From Symbiodinium natans (Eukaryota > Sar > Dinophyceae > Suessiales > Symbiodiniaceae): a stretch of 64,000 nucleotides of DNA. The translations under genes and the position numbers were made by a program. The notes under the pieces are model-generated. The model was not told the origin of the DNA, ran no database searches, and was given only the letters and a program-made list of their open reading frames with translations. Location: contig CAJNDS010000147.1 in NCBI GenBank assembly GCA_905221605.1, forward strand, positions 282,667 to 346,666. Reading direction: 5' to 3'. This document shows, piece after piece, positions 41,689 through 52,400 of this stretch (positions are counted from its first letter, which is position 1; the number at the start of each line of letters is the position of its first letter).

Positions 41689-42644
41689 CCCTACATTGTG
41701 AACTCCATTAAGGGGCTTCCGGATCAGGCATGCTGTGGGAGATGGAGGACATGCTGACGAAGCGTGCCTAGGAGAAGATGAGCTCTTAGGAAAATAAACC
41801 CTAAACCCTAAACTCTAAACCCTAAACCCTAAACCCTAGCCGTGCGTTCGAGGCTCGCAACTTTCGTGGCCCTAAATCCTCAAAGCTGACACTCAAAGTC
41901 CTCAGTTTCCTAAGCCCTGAACTCGAACTTATGCATGAGCCCGGGCTACGTTTCCTTCTGTTGCTCTATGGGAGTAGCGGGGGTTGCCATATTCCCTGGG
42001 GTACCGAATTATGAACAGAAGCCTTGTCTTCGCCTTCCAGTACCTTAGTCTGGGGCTCATATGTTTACAGGCTTGCAAAGTTAGGGTAGTGGATCCCGGT
42101 AGCAGGCACTGTATGATCCAGAAAAGCAGCCACCATAGATTCTGGATGTCGATAGGTGAAGTCTTGACCCAAGGTATCAAGAAGAGGACCTTGAAAGAGT
42201 AGGGGGGCAACCCTACCCTAAACCCTAAACCCTCAACCCTGAACCCTGAACCCTGAACCCTAAACCCCAAACCGCACCGAGTCCGACAGACTGGAGTCTT
42301 GGGGACCAAACTATGAGGCGATTCTAGCATGTGTTGGAGTGAATTTGCTGCCAAGGCCTTTCCGGTACAGCTTGTTCTCGTCTTTTGCTCTGTCTTTATG
42401 TGGCTCGGGTATATGTTGAGTTATCTATGTACTGGTCATGGTGGCAATCATTTGTTGGCATGGTCCCACGTGCTGGAACCCTCACTGGGAGGTTGCGGGA
42501 ACTCTTGACACCTGGACACCTGGGGAGGTCAGGGGGCGGGAGAGGTTTGAGGGAGCCTACCACCCACAGCCCCTTAGGGTTATAATAAGGACCCAATGAG
42601 GTACCCCTAACTTCGTAAACCCCCAAATTAAGCGAGTTCATTTG

Positions 42645-42675
42645 GGTATTTGCCAAAATAGGGGTGCCCCATAAT

Positions 42676-42706
<31 letters not shown>

Positions 42707-42770
42707 AAAAATAGTTTTTCCCTGTATAAGGACCCCCACAATAGGTGCCCGAATTTTCGGGGAAACCCAC
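42645..42770. mobile_element. Family K-like element with poly-C/poly-A core
   Basis: Seen: GGGTATTTGCCAAAATAGGG at the left and AATAGGTGCCCGAATTTTCG at the right. The centre is about 20 C then about 15 A residues (42677-42712). Confidence 0.65.
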
Positions 42771-43095
42771 ATTTGGTCCATCTGCCCTAGAAGGGATTCG
42801 AGTCGTTCAAGGGTATATGAACCCAATGTTTTAGCCACGGTTTAGGATTTAGGGTTTAGGGTTTAGGGTTTAGGGTCCCCTATAGCGAAACCTTTAAGGG
42901 CAGGCAGCGCGGGCTTTCTCCAAAGCGTAGCTTTGTTCCTGTGCCTGTTCTCCCTACAGGTTTAGGGTTCGGATTCAGAGGGTTTAGGGTTTTAGGGTTG
43001 AGGGCAAGGTTCGAAGCCTGTAGCAAGAAGGTTAGGGTTTAGGGTTTCGGGTTTAGGGTTTAGGGTTTAGGGTCACGTCCAGATTCATCGAGTAA

Positions 43096-43178
43096 GGCCC
43101 TGAGTATGTGCGGTCCTCGCGCAAGAACATCGAGCACTGGAAGGCGGTTGGGCGCTCTACAACCCATCCTCAGGGGCC
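43096..43178 (+). CDS. Possible exon, frame uncertain
   Basis: Seen: after AGTAAG|GCC, one frame reads EYVRSSRKNIEHWKAVGRST, ending at CCCTAAA units. A second frame is also open. Confidence 0.35.
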
Positions 43179-43179
43179 C

Positions 43180-43285
43180 TAAACCCTAAACCCTAAACCC
43201 TAAACCCTAAACCCTAAACCCTAAACCCTAAACCCTAAACCCTAAACCCTAAACACTAACCCTAAACCCTAAACCCTAAAGGGTT
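43180..43285 (-). repeat. Interstitial CCCTAAA tract
   Basis: Seen: about 15 units, one CACTAA variant. Confidence 0.95.
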
Positions 43286-43967
43286 GAATGTCTGCATGCC
43301 CTTGAAGTGACTACCACATGTAGTGCAACGGATGCAACGCTAATCAGGGGACTAAAGGCGGGGCCGGTATAAGATCTTAAAGGGATGCAATTCTTTCTTC
43401 CGACCCCCTATAGTACATGAACCTCAAAATTTCAAAAGGGTCTATATGTTTCATAGCCCCAATCCTAAGGTCAAGGGACCTTAGACGTTCTTTAGGGGCT
43501 GCTTGGGCATATAGGAACGACAGAAGGTTATATAGGGGAATAAGGTTACGGGTCCCTTCTAGGGCTCCCCCCCACTCACGCCACCCACTCCACCCACTCC
43601 ACCCACTCCACCCACCCGCCCCACCCGCCCCACCCACCCCAGTCCAAGTCGGCCCGAAAACCTCCTCTTCGGGCCTTGGTCGCAGGTTAACCCCGAAGGC
43701 TGCAATCCTGACCCCAAAAGGGTTTGAGGATTCATTCGCTCTCAAGCTATAGCCCTAAGGCCTGAGAGGAAAAAAAACCAAACCCTTTATCCTAAACCCT
43801 AGACCCGAAACCTTATAAACTCCAAACCCAAAACCCAAAACCCTAAACCTTATCCCCCATATCCTCCACAGCCTCTAGACCCTTCAGCGTGGGCGCCGTA
43901 TGCAGGGACTCATGACTTCCCTGCATCACGCAGCCAAGCCATTTAGCCCGCTGGGGCCTTGGCATGG

Positions 43968-44057
43968 GTTTAGGGTTTAGGGTTTAGGGTTTAGGGTTTA
44001 GGGTTTAGGGTTTAGGGTTTAGGGTTTAGGGTTTAGGGTTTAGGGTTTAGGGTTTAG
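43968..44057 (+). repeat. Interstitial TTTAGGG tract
   Basis: Seen: about 12-13 perfect units. Confidence 0.95.
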
Positions 44058-44237
44058 AGAGCATAGTCAAGCTCGTTGCCATTAGGGCTTAGGGTTTAGG
44101 GTGTAGGGCTCAGGGTTAACTAGTGGAATGGAGTAGGCTCCATATGTCGGGGCCTTCATTTTTCACTGGTGGGCTCTAGGGTTCTAGGGTGAGACCCTGG
44201 CTGACGGCGAGAAGGGGAGGGAGGGAGGAGAGACCCT

Positions 44238-44300
44238 AAGCCCTAGGGGATTCCATTCTATTTGGGGTATGAAAGCCGCACCCCTATTTGGGAAATGCCC
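44238..44300. mobile_element. Family K-like fragment
   Basis: Seen: CTATTTGGGGTATGAAAGCC and CACCCCTATTTGGGAAATGC resemble the right arm of family K. Confidence 0.45.
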
Positions 44301-44571
44301 ATATCTGTCAGCTGCTGTTAGTCTATGGAGTCTAGTGTGAATGTTCGCCGCGCCCCTGGGAGGCGGCAGGAAACGCAAGGCTTTCCGGAGAAAGGGCCCT
44401 TCGGGAGTTGGGTGAAAGGACACTCATTGAACCACAGCCCTGAAGGTCTGGTCTTATAAGGGTATTTAAGAGGATTATTACAGAGGATTTCCAAAAGAGG
44501 TATGAGAGAACGACTTGCCTTTGACCCCCTCTACTGTTGAGGGTTGATGTCAGGAAGGCGCAGTAGCTAGG

Positions 44572-44848
44572 CGCCACAGTGAAGGTCACCAACTTTAAGC
44601 GAATCTCTGATGATTGGATAAGTCTGGAAATCCTATATCCCCCTCGGGAATTATTCTTTGTGCATATACAACCCAAGAGGATATTAAACATATTATTGTT
44701 ATTAAGGTTCTAAGGGGAGTATAGAATCAGGCCGCACTACTACGAAAGCTGCGTCATCTTCCGCAACCTGAACCACGAGCGCTCGGAGGTCGTGAGGACC
44801 GCCTTCGAACGCACGTACAACATGCCATTGAGCTGCGCTTTATACCTT
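44572..44848 (+). CDS. Exon pair of unknown gene interrupted by an introner
   Basis: Seen: VTNFKRISDDWISLE is encoded up to 44628, and IRPHYYESCVIFRNLNHERS then EVVRTAFERTYNMPLSC from 44725 onward. If the family H element 44633-44724 and one copy of the 4-bp repeat AATC are removed, the two parts join in frame as ...ISLEIRPHYYES... This is strong evidence that the flanks are coding. The upstream acceptor is probably CCACAG near 44571. A family E-like element follows at 44849. Product unknown. Confidence 0.7.
44633..44724. mobile_element. Family H introner inside a reading frame
   Basis: Seen: CTATATCCCCCTCGGGAATT at the left and GGTTCTAAGGGGAGTATAG at the right. Target duplication AATC at 44629-44632 and 44725-44728. 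The only window that restores the frame and ends in AG begins AATC, i.e. AA-AG borders, so this intron would be spliced at a non-canonical donor. Confidence 0.85.
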
Positions 44849-44958
44849 GGGGGCACCGGAAGAGCCCCAATTAAAAGGGTCTTCAGGGTCCATATATATG
44901 TCCATATACCAGAAATCGGGTTACAGTTGCATGGGGCATACGGTTCGTTTGGTCCCCA
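44849..44958. mobile_element. Family E element, right end replaced by telomeric repeat
   Basis: Seen: CCTTGGGGGCACCGGAAGAG at the left, GGTTCGTTTGGTCCCCAA at the right, then CCCTAAA units instead of the expected AG. Confidence 0.65.
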
Positions 44959-45013
44959 AACCCTAAACCCTAAACCCTTACCGCTGTGAACCCTAAACCC
45001 TGTAAACCCTAAA

Positions 45014-45131
45014 CCCTACCCAAAGGGTCCATGTACCTATATAGTATATACTTGGGCCTTAAAGGGGTTCCTATGTAGTAGCTTTAGGTCCCAAGTATAT
45101 ACTATATGGGTACATGGACCCTTAGGGCTAG
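45014..45131. mobile_element. Family I inverted-repeat element
   Basis: Seen: CAAAGGGTCCATGTACCTAT and ATATGGGTACATGGACCCTT form long arms with ATAGTATATACTTGGG and CCCAAGTATATACTAT inside. A near-perfect hairpin about 118 bp long. Confidence 0.85.
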
Positions 45132-45364
45132 GGCCCTCGGTTTCTGGGCGTACCTAGCGCGGGATCTAGGGGTGCAGTGTGCCAACAGTCTGCAGGGCAC
45201 GTGCCAAGCCAGCTGCACCCTGACCCTTGACTCTGTGCCTGCTTCGAGGACGAGAGGTTTTAGGGTCTAGGGTGTAGGACTTCTGGGGCTACACGTAGGG
45301 TTTAGGTGTAGGACTTTAAAGGGTTTAGGGTTTTATAAGGTTTACGGCTCAGGGATATCCAACA

Positions 45365-45445
45365 CAAGGTCGCATGACATCCAGCGCGACCAGTTCCTGC
45401 TGCCCTACTACTTGTGGCGCCTTGCCTCTGGAGCATCCAATCCCC
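45365..45445 (+). CDS. Exon of unknown gene
   Basis: Seen: SHDIQRDQFLLPYYLWRLAS with GC-rich codons, followed by GAGCATCC. Hydrophobic/aromatic, could border a membrane segment. It may belong to the same gene as 44572-44848. Splice sites not fixed. Confidence 0.45.
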
Positions 45446-45489
45446 TAGGAGGCCCTTGGGGGTTTAGGGTTTAGGGTTTGGGGTTTGGG

Positions 45490-45565
45490 GTTTAGGTTCC
45501 CTTTTTGGGTTGAAGAGGATCATATTCAGGAATATTTTTCAGAGGGTTTTAAAGGCCATCTTAGA
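45490..45565 (+). mobile_element. Family N introner, left end altered
   Basis: Seen: TTGGGTTGAAGAGGATCATA, TTCAGGAATATTTTTCAGAG and AAAGGCCATCTTAG. The left end is replaced by TTTGGGG units. Confidence 0.7.
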
Positions 45566-45600
45566 CCGAATCACCCAAATAAACCATCAACCCTTTAAAG

Positions 45601-45716
45601 CCTACCCTAAGGATCCATGTACCTAAATAGGGAGTACTTGGGCCATAAAGTACTTCCTATAAAAGGACTTTGGGGCCCAAGTATACAACAATGAGGTACA
45701 TGGACCCTTAGGGCTA
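45601..45716. mobile_element. Family I inverted-repeat element
   Basis: Seen: CCTACCCTAAGGATCCATGT at the left and ACATGGACCCTTAGGGCTA at the right, with AGTACTTGGGCC and GGGCCCAAGTATAC inside. Confidence 0.85.
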
Positions 45717-45906
45717 CGCACAAGTCGAGAAGTGCACCAAGTCGACACCCTACACCTGCCTTTTTTGTTGCACGCCCTTATTCTCAGACCCCGCTTCAAG
45801 GATTCTCAACCCTCGGTATTGTAAACCCCCCTAACCCCCTAACCCCTCCCCCCCCCTTTGCCAAAGACCCCAAACCCTAACCCTAGTCGAACAAAAAGCC
45901 CTAAAC

Positions 45907-45995
45907 TTGGGATGTTACCCCTTATATAGCAGTCCTTAATCGGGCCCTCAATATCATCCCTATAAAGGAGCTGTTAGTATAAGGGGGAACATCCC
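45907..45995. mobile_element. Family A element
   Basis: Seen: TTGGGATGTTACCCCTTATA at the left and TATAAGGGGGAACATCCC at the right, with GCAGTCCTTAAT and AAAGGAGCTGTTAG arms. Confidence 0.85.
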
Positions 45996-46949
45996 TAAAC
46001 CCGAAACCCGAAACCCGAAACACGAGTTTTGTGCCCTTGCCGGCACGAAGGCACGACGGCCTGAGCCGGGAGCTCGGGGCGATGCGCCTTACCGAGCTGC
46101 CGCGCAGCCGCGAAGTGAGATTGAGGGTTTCTGGTTTATCACAGGTCTCTCCTAGTAGGTCCCCCCAGAACAAAGTCAACCTAGCAGGGGTGTAGTATAG
46201 AGGGCGGTACTAGGGGAACCCATGAGTTTAGAGGGCGCAATTTTCTGGCATCCCCTCTCATCCCTTCTCCAGCTGACATCAAGAGTCTGGGGTGAAAAAA
46301 GAAACTGTGTCGGGTTTAGGTTGGCCTCGGAGGGGTTTGGGGGGTTTGAATTAGGGTCTGCACCCTTTCTCCGACAAGGATTTAGGGCTGGTAGAGCGTT
46401 TTTTTAGGGCGCAGGGATATTGAGCATGTCTTCTTACAGGCTTACAGGCCTTATTGGGTTTTGGAGCTCTAAACCCGAACCCTCAACCAGAGCTCTCAAA
46501 ATGGCCATGGTTTACAGTTTGAAGGCTTTTCTGCCAACCCCCCCCCCCCCCCCCTGCCCTCAGCGCGACCCCTTAGGAGGATGTTTGGGCAAAGGTTTCC
46601 GAGGGTTTTAGGGTTTGAGGGTTTGAGGGTTTAGCCTTTAAGGGTTAGGGTTTAGGGCCGGCCCTCCCATTTACACTTTCACGGGGTGACCAACAGTGCT
46701 ATCCCTCGCAGGCTTGACGTTTGCACTGCCAGAGTTAGAGAGAGAAAGGTCTAGGGTTTAGAGGGTTTGTCCGAACAGCCCTCAGGCCCTCGAAATGTCA
46801 GAGGGTGCAGGATTGAGGGGCTTTGCTAAAGGTTAGGGTTTAGCACCTGAGGTTGTTGGGTGTTGGATATCTTGGGGTCGTTAACCTTTAGTTCCCCGAG
46901 GTTACTGGACAACTAGTGTTTCGTGGTTTTGGGAGACTGCATGCTGCAG

Positions 46950-47009
46950 GCAACAGAGCTGGAGTTCTGCAGCGCGGCTTGCCCTGATTTCACGCAGCCC
47001 CTGTGTGAT
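46950..47009 (+). CDS. Exon with clustered cysteines
   Basis: Seen: acceptor CATGCTGCAG|GC, then ATELEFCSAACPDFTQPLCD. Three cysteines in 13 residues suggest a disulfide or metal site. CCCTAAA units follow. Not recognised. Confidence 0.45.
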
Positions 47010-47011
47010 CC

Positions 47012-47122
47012 TAAACCCTAAGCCCTAAGCCCTAAACCCTAAACCCTAAAACCCTAACCCTAAAACCCTAACCCTAAACCCTAAAACCCTAAGCCTAAGC
47101 CCTAAGCCCTAAACCCTAACCC
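47012..47122 (-). repeat. Interstitial CCCTAAA/CCCTAAG array
   Basis: Seen: about 15 units with CCCTAAG and CCCTAAAA variants. Confidence 0.95.
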
Positions 47123-47219
47123 GTCGGACTTGATTCGCCTTTGTCTTTTTGGGGGGTCACGGACCCTGGTGGGTCCTGCCCATAGCTTGCGGAAAGGTGC
47201 CCTGATTGTTTCCTCGGTC

Positions 47220-47245
47220 CCCCCCCCCCCCCCCCCCCCCCCCCC
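47220..47245. repeat. Poly-C run
   Basis: Seen: about 26 C residues. An open frame beginning just after it reads DKPFKNFMQGSSWDVGQG, a weak exon candidate. Confidence 0.95.
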
Positions 47246-47461
47246 GGCTCGGGACAAGCCTTTCAAGAACTTCATGCAGGGATCTTCGTGGGATGTAGGG
47301 CAAGGATGTACGGTAGTCATTTCCCATTTGTAGTATAAGGTCTCTGAGAGGATGCAGGGCATGCGCCCTAGTTTTCAGTGTCGTTGGGCTACCTGAGCGC
47401 CTATTCTGTTGGGTTTAGGGTTTCGGGTGCGATAGCCCATGTACCTGCCCAAGATTCCCAG

Positions 47462-47512
47462 ATTCCCATTCCGGAGGTGCCCACGAAGCGGAAGCGCGTC
47501 TTGGTTGACTAG
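47462..47512 (+). CDS. Probable terminal exon with basic motif and stop
   Basis: Seen: acceptor GATTCCCAG, then IPIPEVPTKRKRVLVD and TAG at 47510-47512. The KRKR cluster resembles a monopartite nuclear localisation signal (inference from motif only). It would close the gene whose exons lie upstream, separating it from the membrane-protein gene downstream. The link to specific upstream exons is unproven. Confidence 0.5.
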   Translation: MPIPEVPTKRKRVLVD

Positions 47513-47754
47513 GCTTTTGCTGAGAGTCGCTGGGAGTTCGGATTTCAGAGGGCCCCAAAGTACCTACGCAATCAGCCAATTATAGGGGTTCTAATAACTC
47601 GAAGGGATGTGCCAGGAGCTGCATTGTGCCCCCCTCACGCCCCAACCCCCACCCTCACAGGCACAGAAACAGGAAACAGAGGGAGCGAGGGATGGTCGGG
47701 TACCCAAGCCGTTCCTTTCCAAGCACACATACATTGACAGACAGGTACGGACAT

Positions 47755-47795
47755 ACATATATACATTGACATATATATGTATATATATATATATA
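47755..47795. repeat. (TA)n microsatellite
   Basis: Seen: TATATATGTATATATATATATA. Confidence 0.9.
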
Positions 47796-47849
47796 ATGTT
47801 AGGCTGCGATAGGAGAGAGATGGAGAACGCAAACAAGATAAAGGCAAAG

Positions 47850-48072
47850 AGAAAGGGAGAGAGAGTGTGAGAGAGAGAGAGAGAGATGGAAAATTAAGAA
47901 GGGAAAGCGAGCCAAAACCTCCTCGAGCCCCCACTGCTTTGAAGAGGGGGACACATCATTACAGTATGTTTATGAAGAAAGAGGAGTATGTCTATGAAGG
48001 AGAGGATGGAAGCAAGGGAGAGGGAGAAGGAGAGGGAGAGGGAGAGGGAGAGGGAGAGAGAGAGAGCGAGAC
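47850..48072 (+). repeat. Purine-rich GA and GGGAGA repeats
   Basis: Seen: (GA)n at 47865-47888 and about seven GGGAGA hexamers at 48018-48060. Confidence 0.9.
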
Positions 48073-48102
48073 TTCAAGAAACGTGGCAAGGGGTCGGCGC
48101 AA

Positions 48103-48174
48103 GCTGCTCAGGTAATTGAGTCCTTGGCCGTGACAGCTGTCGACGTGCGTCAAAAGCTCGATCCTGAACTCAAC
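48103..48174 (+). CDS. Possible exon
   Basis: Seen: AAQVIESLAVTAVDVRQKLD then PELN, ending in poly-C. It could be an early exon of the membrane-protein gene downstream, but no connection is proven. Confidence 0.4.
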
Positions 48175-48206
48175 CCCCCCCCCCGGGGGGGGATTGAGAA
48201 GGGCTT

Positions 48207-48346
48207 ACCTGCAAGCCGCTCCCTTTTGGGTTAGCCATGGGGACTTCTAACACACTACACTAAAAAGGTACTTTAAGGTTTTTTAACGTTAAAAAAAGTT
48301 AAAAAACCTCAAAAAACCCTAAGTACCACATTAGGAGCCTGTAGGT
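48207..48346. mobile_element. Family F element with long internal hairpin
   Basis: Seen: ACCTGCAAGCCGCTCCCTTT at the left and ACATTAGGAGCCTGTAGGT at the right. Extra palindrome at about 48276-48308: GGTTTTTTAAC and GTTAAAAAACC. Confidence 0.8.
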
Positions 48347-48401
48347 CCGAGTATGACTCCCTTGAGCCCGCACAGTGCAAAAGAGCCGAAGCATGTGGCC
48401 A

Positions 48402-48497
48402 GCGTTTAGGGTTTAGGGTTTAGGGTTTAGGGTTTGGGGTTTAGGGTTTAGGGTTTAGGGTTTAGGGTTTAGGGTTTAGGGTTTAGGGTTTAGCGTT
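48402..48497 (+). repeat. Interstitial TTTAGGG tract
   Basis: Seen: about 13 units, one TTTGGGG. Confidence 0.95.
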
Positions 48498-49090
48498 TGC
48501 TCAATAGGAGTGAGTTCTGTTCGTGTCCGGCCCTCAGATACAGCTTTGAGGTTTGGGCTTCGCTGGCAGTCATCAAGTCTGGTTTCAAAAGGGTGTAGGG
48601 TTTAGGGTTTAGGGTTTGTAAGGTTGAGGGTTTAGGGCTGGTGAGTTCAGTTCATGCCGGCTTCCACAATAATCGATGGAGCGCTTTGGGGCGCTTGCGG
48701 GGTGCGGTCACTCAGCGAACAGGCACTTATATGTGGTAACATGGGTTCCAGTCATGATTCAAGATGGTACTGTAGGTAGGTGAAGGTCACCTTCAGCCCA
48801 AGTAGCCACAGAGCACTGGCGCGCAGACTTGCCAGATTTTGCAGGACCAAGTGAATCCCAACATCGGGGTCATCTACCCTATACGACCATGAATCCCTAC
48901 GAAGAAACATGGGCTCTAAACCCTAAACCCTAAAACCCTAAACCCTTTGTGGGCGCTTCTGCACCCCAGAGGATGCCGCCACGCAGAGTATTTCCTCAAG
49001 CCGTTTATAATCCGAGGGGTGCCCCTTGATCCAAGTTGAGTCGGAGCATGGACTCGTCGACCAGCTGCTACTGGGTGGGATCTTGGGACG

Positions 49091-49178
49091 TGTGTTTAGG
49101 GTTTGGGGTTTAGGGTTTAGGGTTTGGGGTTTAGGGTTTAGGGTTTAGGGTTTGGGGTTTGCGGTTTAGGGTTTAAAG
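49091..49178 (+). repeat. Interstitial TTTAGGG/TTTGGGG tract
   Basis: Seen: about twelve units with four TTTGGGG variants. Confidence 0.95.
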
Positions 49179-49497
49179 GCATTGATATTTCCCCGACTGC
49201 CTTTTTTTGGGGAGGATCTGTTTTGAGGAATATTTTTGCAAGGGGCTTTTACATGGACATACGAGGTCTGGAGAACCTGAGCCCTTTCGAGGAGGGCCAA
49301 GATGGAATGTACCTCGGTTTGGTGCCCTAAACCCTGAACCCTGAACCCTAAACCCGAACCCTAAACCCTAAACCGGTGGTTTTGGGGTTTGGGGTTTTCA
49401 AGAAAAGGTCTGCGGTTTAGGCTACCTTTTGGAAAAGGAGTAGGGTACCCCAGCCTCCTATAACCAGCCCAAGAATCATTTGCATTGGAGCCTTGAG

Positions 49498-52400
49498 GTA
49501 CTTGACCTGGCGCTACAAGCCTTCGTTCCGAAACGTCCACAGAGTTGTGCAGTCCTATCTTCAGATGCTCATTCTCTTGGCCCTGGCAATCGTGCCTATG
49601 TGGGTGCCGCAGTTGAATGTGTCAGACACAGCTTGCATTGCCCGCGCTAGACATGGTCTGAATGTATCAAGCGAACTGTTTTTTTTTTAAAGAGACAACC
49701 GGACGGGTGAGGTACTATCCTTCGGACAGAACGACTACTACGTGGCATCTGAAGGCGGCATGTGCCTACAGAGCGATGGTGTCACGCCAATCTCGGCGGA
49801 GGACTATCCCACAAACGAGCCTCCTCACTGCAACTTGGCAGCCCAGTGGTACCCTTTACCCTTTTCTTGGGTCCTGGTTTCCCTTTTTAGAAATAGCCAA
49901 CCCCCAAAAAAAGGGTGCCCTCATTAGAAGCTGGTTACTGGGCTACCAAGGCAAGTATGGTCTCACACCAGAGGCTGCAGAGGGAGGCTGGATGACGTCG
50001 CCTTGGCAAAAGCACGCCCACCGAAATGGAGCTTGGTATCTCGGGGACGAAATGAACCCTAAAAGGGTTTATGGTTCATATACCTTAATAGAATTATGGT
50101 AGTATACCTAAAAGGGTTTATGGTTCATATACCTTAGTAGGAAGTATAGTAGTATAGGGTATCTTGGCCCAAACTTTAGGGTTCACTTGCTCCCCAAGGT
50201 ATCAGGCCTTGATTGCAGCTCACATCGTCTTTGGTTGTGTCCTCACGGCGGCCACGTTCGTCGCCTTCTTCTCCTTTCTCTTTGGGCAGCTCTGCTGCGC
50301 AGCACACCGTGGTAGTGAGTCAGCACGTGTCCGCATCACATCGCTGGTCTACTACTACGGCTTCGTGTGCCTCGGGGAGACCAAAGAGGAACCCTAAACT
50401 TGAGGCCATACACCGGACATTATTGCTATACTTCCGATGAAGGTATATGAACCATAAACCCTTTCAGGATTCCTTTTCGTCCCCAAGGCCTTTGGGCACC
50501 CTAAAATAAAAGGGGCCTCTTTCTAGTGGTATTATGATCTAAGGGATCTAACGGTTTTGGGGTTTCCTTTCGTTTTCAAGGTGGGGCTGGGTTGCAAACA
50601 TCACCGTGGCGATCGCCATGGCCTTCACGCGCTTCTTCACCCTCGGCTCGGATGCCACGAACTGGAGGCTTTATAGGGTTCAGGGTTTAGGGATGTTGGG
50701 ATGTTTAGGGATGTTGGGATGTTCCCCCCTTAGAACTAACAACCCTAAACCCTAAACCCTAAACTCTAAACCCAAATCTTGAGCCGTAGCCATTTTGGCT
50801 CAAGATTTTTCGGATCAAGACTAGACACTCTCTAAGTGCTTCCTTGAGCGAAGCCATGGCCGGAGCTGTGACCCCGTCATGGTTGGATTCCATTACGGTG
50901 GCAGCTGGGGCGAATGTCATCCCTGGGCGGTCTGCCGTCAACGTCCGACCGGCGAAGAAGTCTACACAGTGATTCGGCGGCAAGCGTCACCGACGATAGT
51001 TGCTTTTCCAATCAAGTCGCCCTGGAATCCCCAGAAGCGAAATCCTTTATGGCTACGCTGATTACGGGGGCACCAGCTTTCACTCCCGAAAGGGCTGCAG
51101 CATTCCTCTTCGACAATTTTGTCCCATTCACGACCATCAAGCCACAGCCCGCAGGCTTCGCAGAGTATGAACTGCTTGAGAGCCATCCGAGGACTGGAGA
51201 AGCAATGACCCTCCCATGGGCATTGAAGAGGCTCGGCCTCCCGGAAATGGGCTACTCAGTTCGCCGTGGGGCAGGGGAGCGAAGTCGTCGAACCAAGGCT
51301 GATCAAGGTCCGTGCGGTGAGTTGGGACCTTGGACCCCGAGCCAGCCCCTTGCAGCTTGAAGGCGCTTTGATGTATTCCAAGCGCATGCAACTCCTCATC
51401 GAAGGGGTCGCCAGGGCGGCATCGAATGGCGCCCTTCGGGCGTTTGACGACAACCGCCTCCACACGTTGTCCACAGCCTTCCAAGCGTATCACGACGCAC
51501 CGCTTGCCTACAGCGAGATTCCTAGGCTGCTGACAGGAACGCCACCACGGTCGGCACCCTTGGGTGAGGACCAAATCAACTCGGCGGCGGCAGTCATCAT
51601 GAGCACGGACAAGTGGTCCGGACTCAAGTCTCCGCTGCTTGCAACATCAGTGTTTCGCGATGTCCAGCCAAACGCTCGGGCGCTGACGCTCCTTCGCTCA
51701 ATGGGCGACGGCCACAAGAAGAGCAAGGCCTTTCAGTCCACCGTGACATTCGAAGCCATTATGTATGATGGCGTGGCGGCAGTGAACGAGCTGAACGAGC
51801 AGCAGGCTGCCGCTAGGAATGAGGAGGAGACCCACTTGGCGACTGTGGCCTCTGCGAGGTGCCATGGTCGCACACGACAACCCGTCCTGGCTCAGCAAAA
51901 CATAGCGGCGGCCGTGGGAGCTGGCGAGTCGACAGCTGGGGAGAAGGCGAGGCGTCCGCATGGAGTGCAAGCAAATTCGCCCCTGCATGTCTGCACCCAA
52001 CGCGGGTTCGTCCCCTGCATGGCTGCATCCAACGCGGAACGATGGTTCAGTTGAATGTGTGCTGGCATGGAATGGCTTGCGTGGAACGCGGCTCTACTGC
52101 GGACTGTGGTCCGCCTGACAGCGCGCTTGCAGGGCATGGTCTGCATGGAACTGCATGGGAGGAGTGGAGTAGTGCGCCTGGGGAGGAGGATGTTTGCTGG
52201 AATTCAGGAATTCGAGTCAACATTCAGGAATTCAAGCAGAATTCAAGGATGGCGAGCCTCCGCAAAGGAACCATGTGACTTCGCTGACAATAGGCTGAGG
52301 CCTAGGCTCCAAGGCGCGCCAGACAATGACGAGATGATGACAGCGGACGGGCACGTGAATGACCGGAGACGGCACTGGGCAGATACTTGGGCAAGGGAAC

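Noticed and set aside
49498-50366. SLC12-type transporter, from WRYKPSFR plus hydrophobic segment
   Set aside because: The following exons (Cys-containing loop, then further helices) do not follow the order of that family. The likeness is limited to a few residues.
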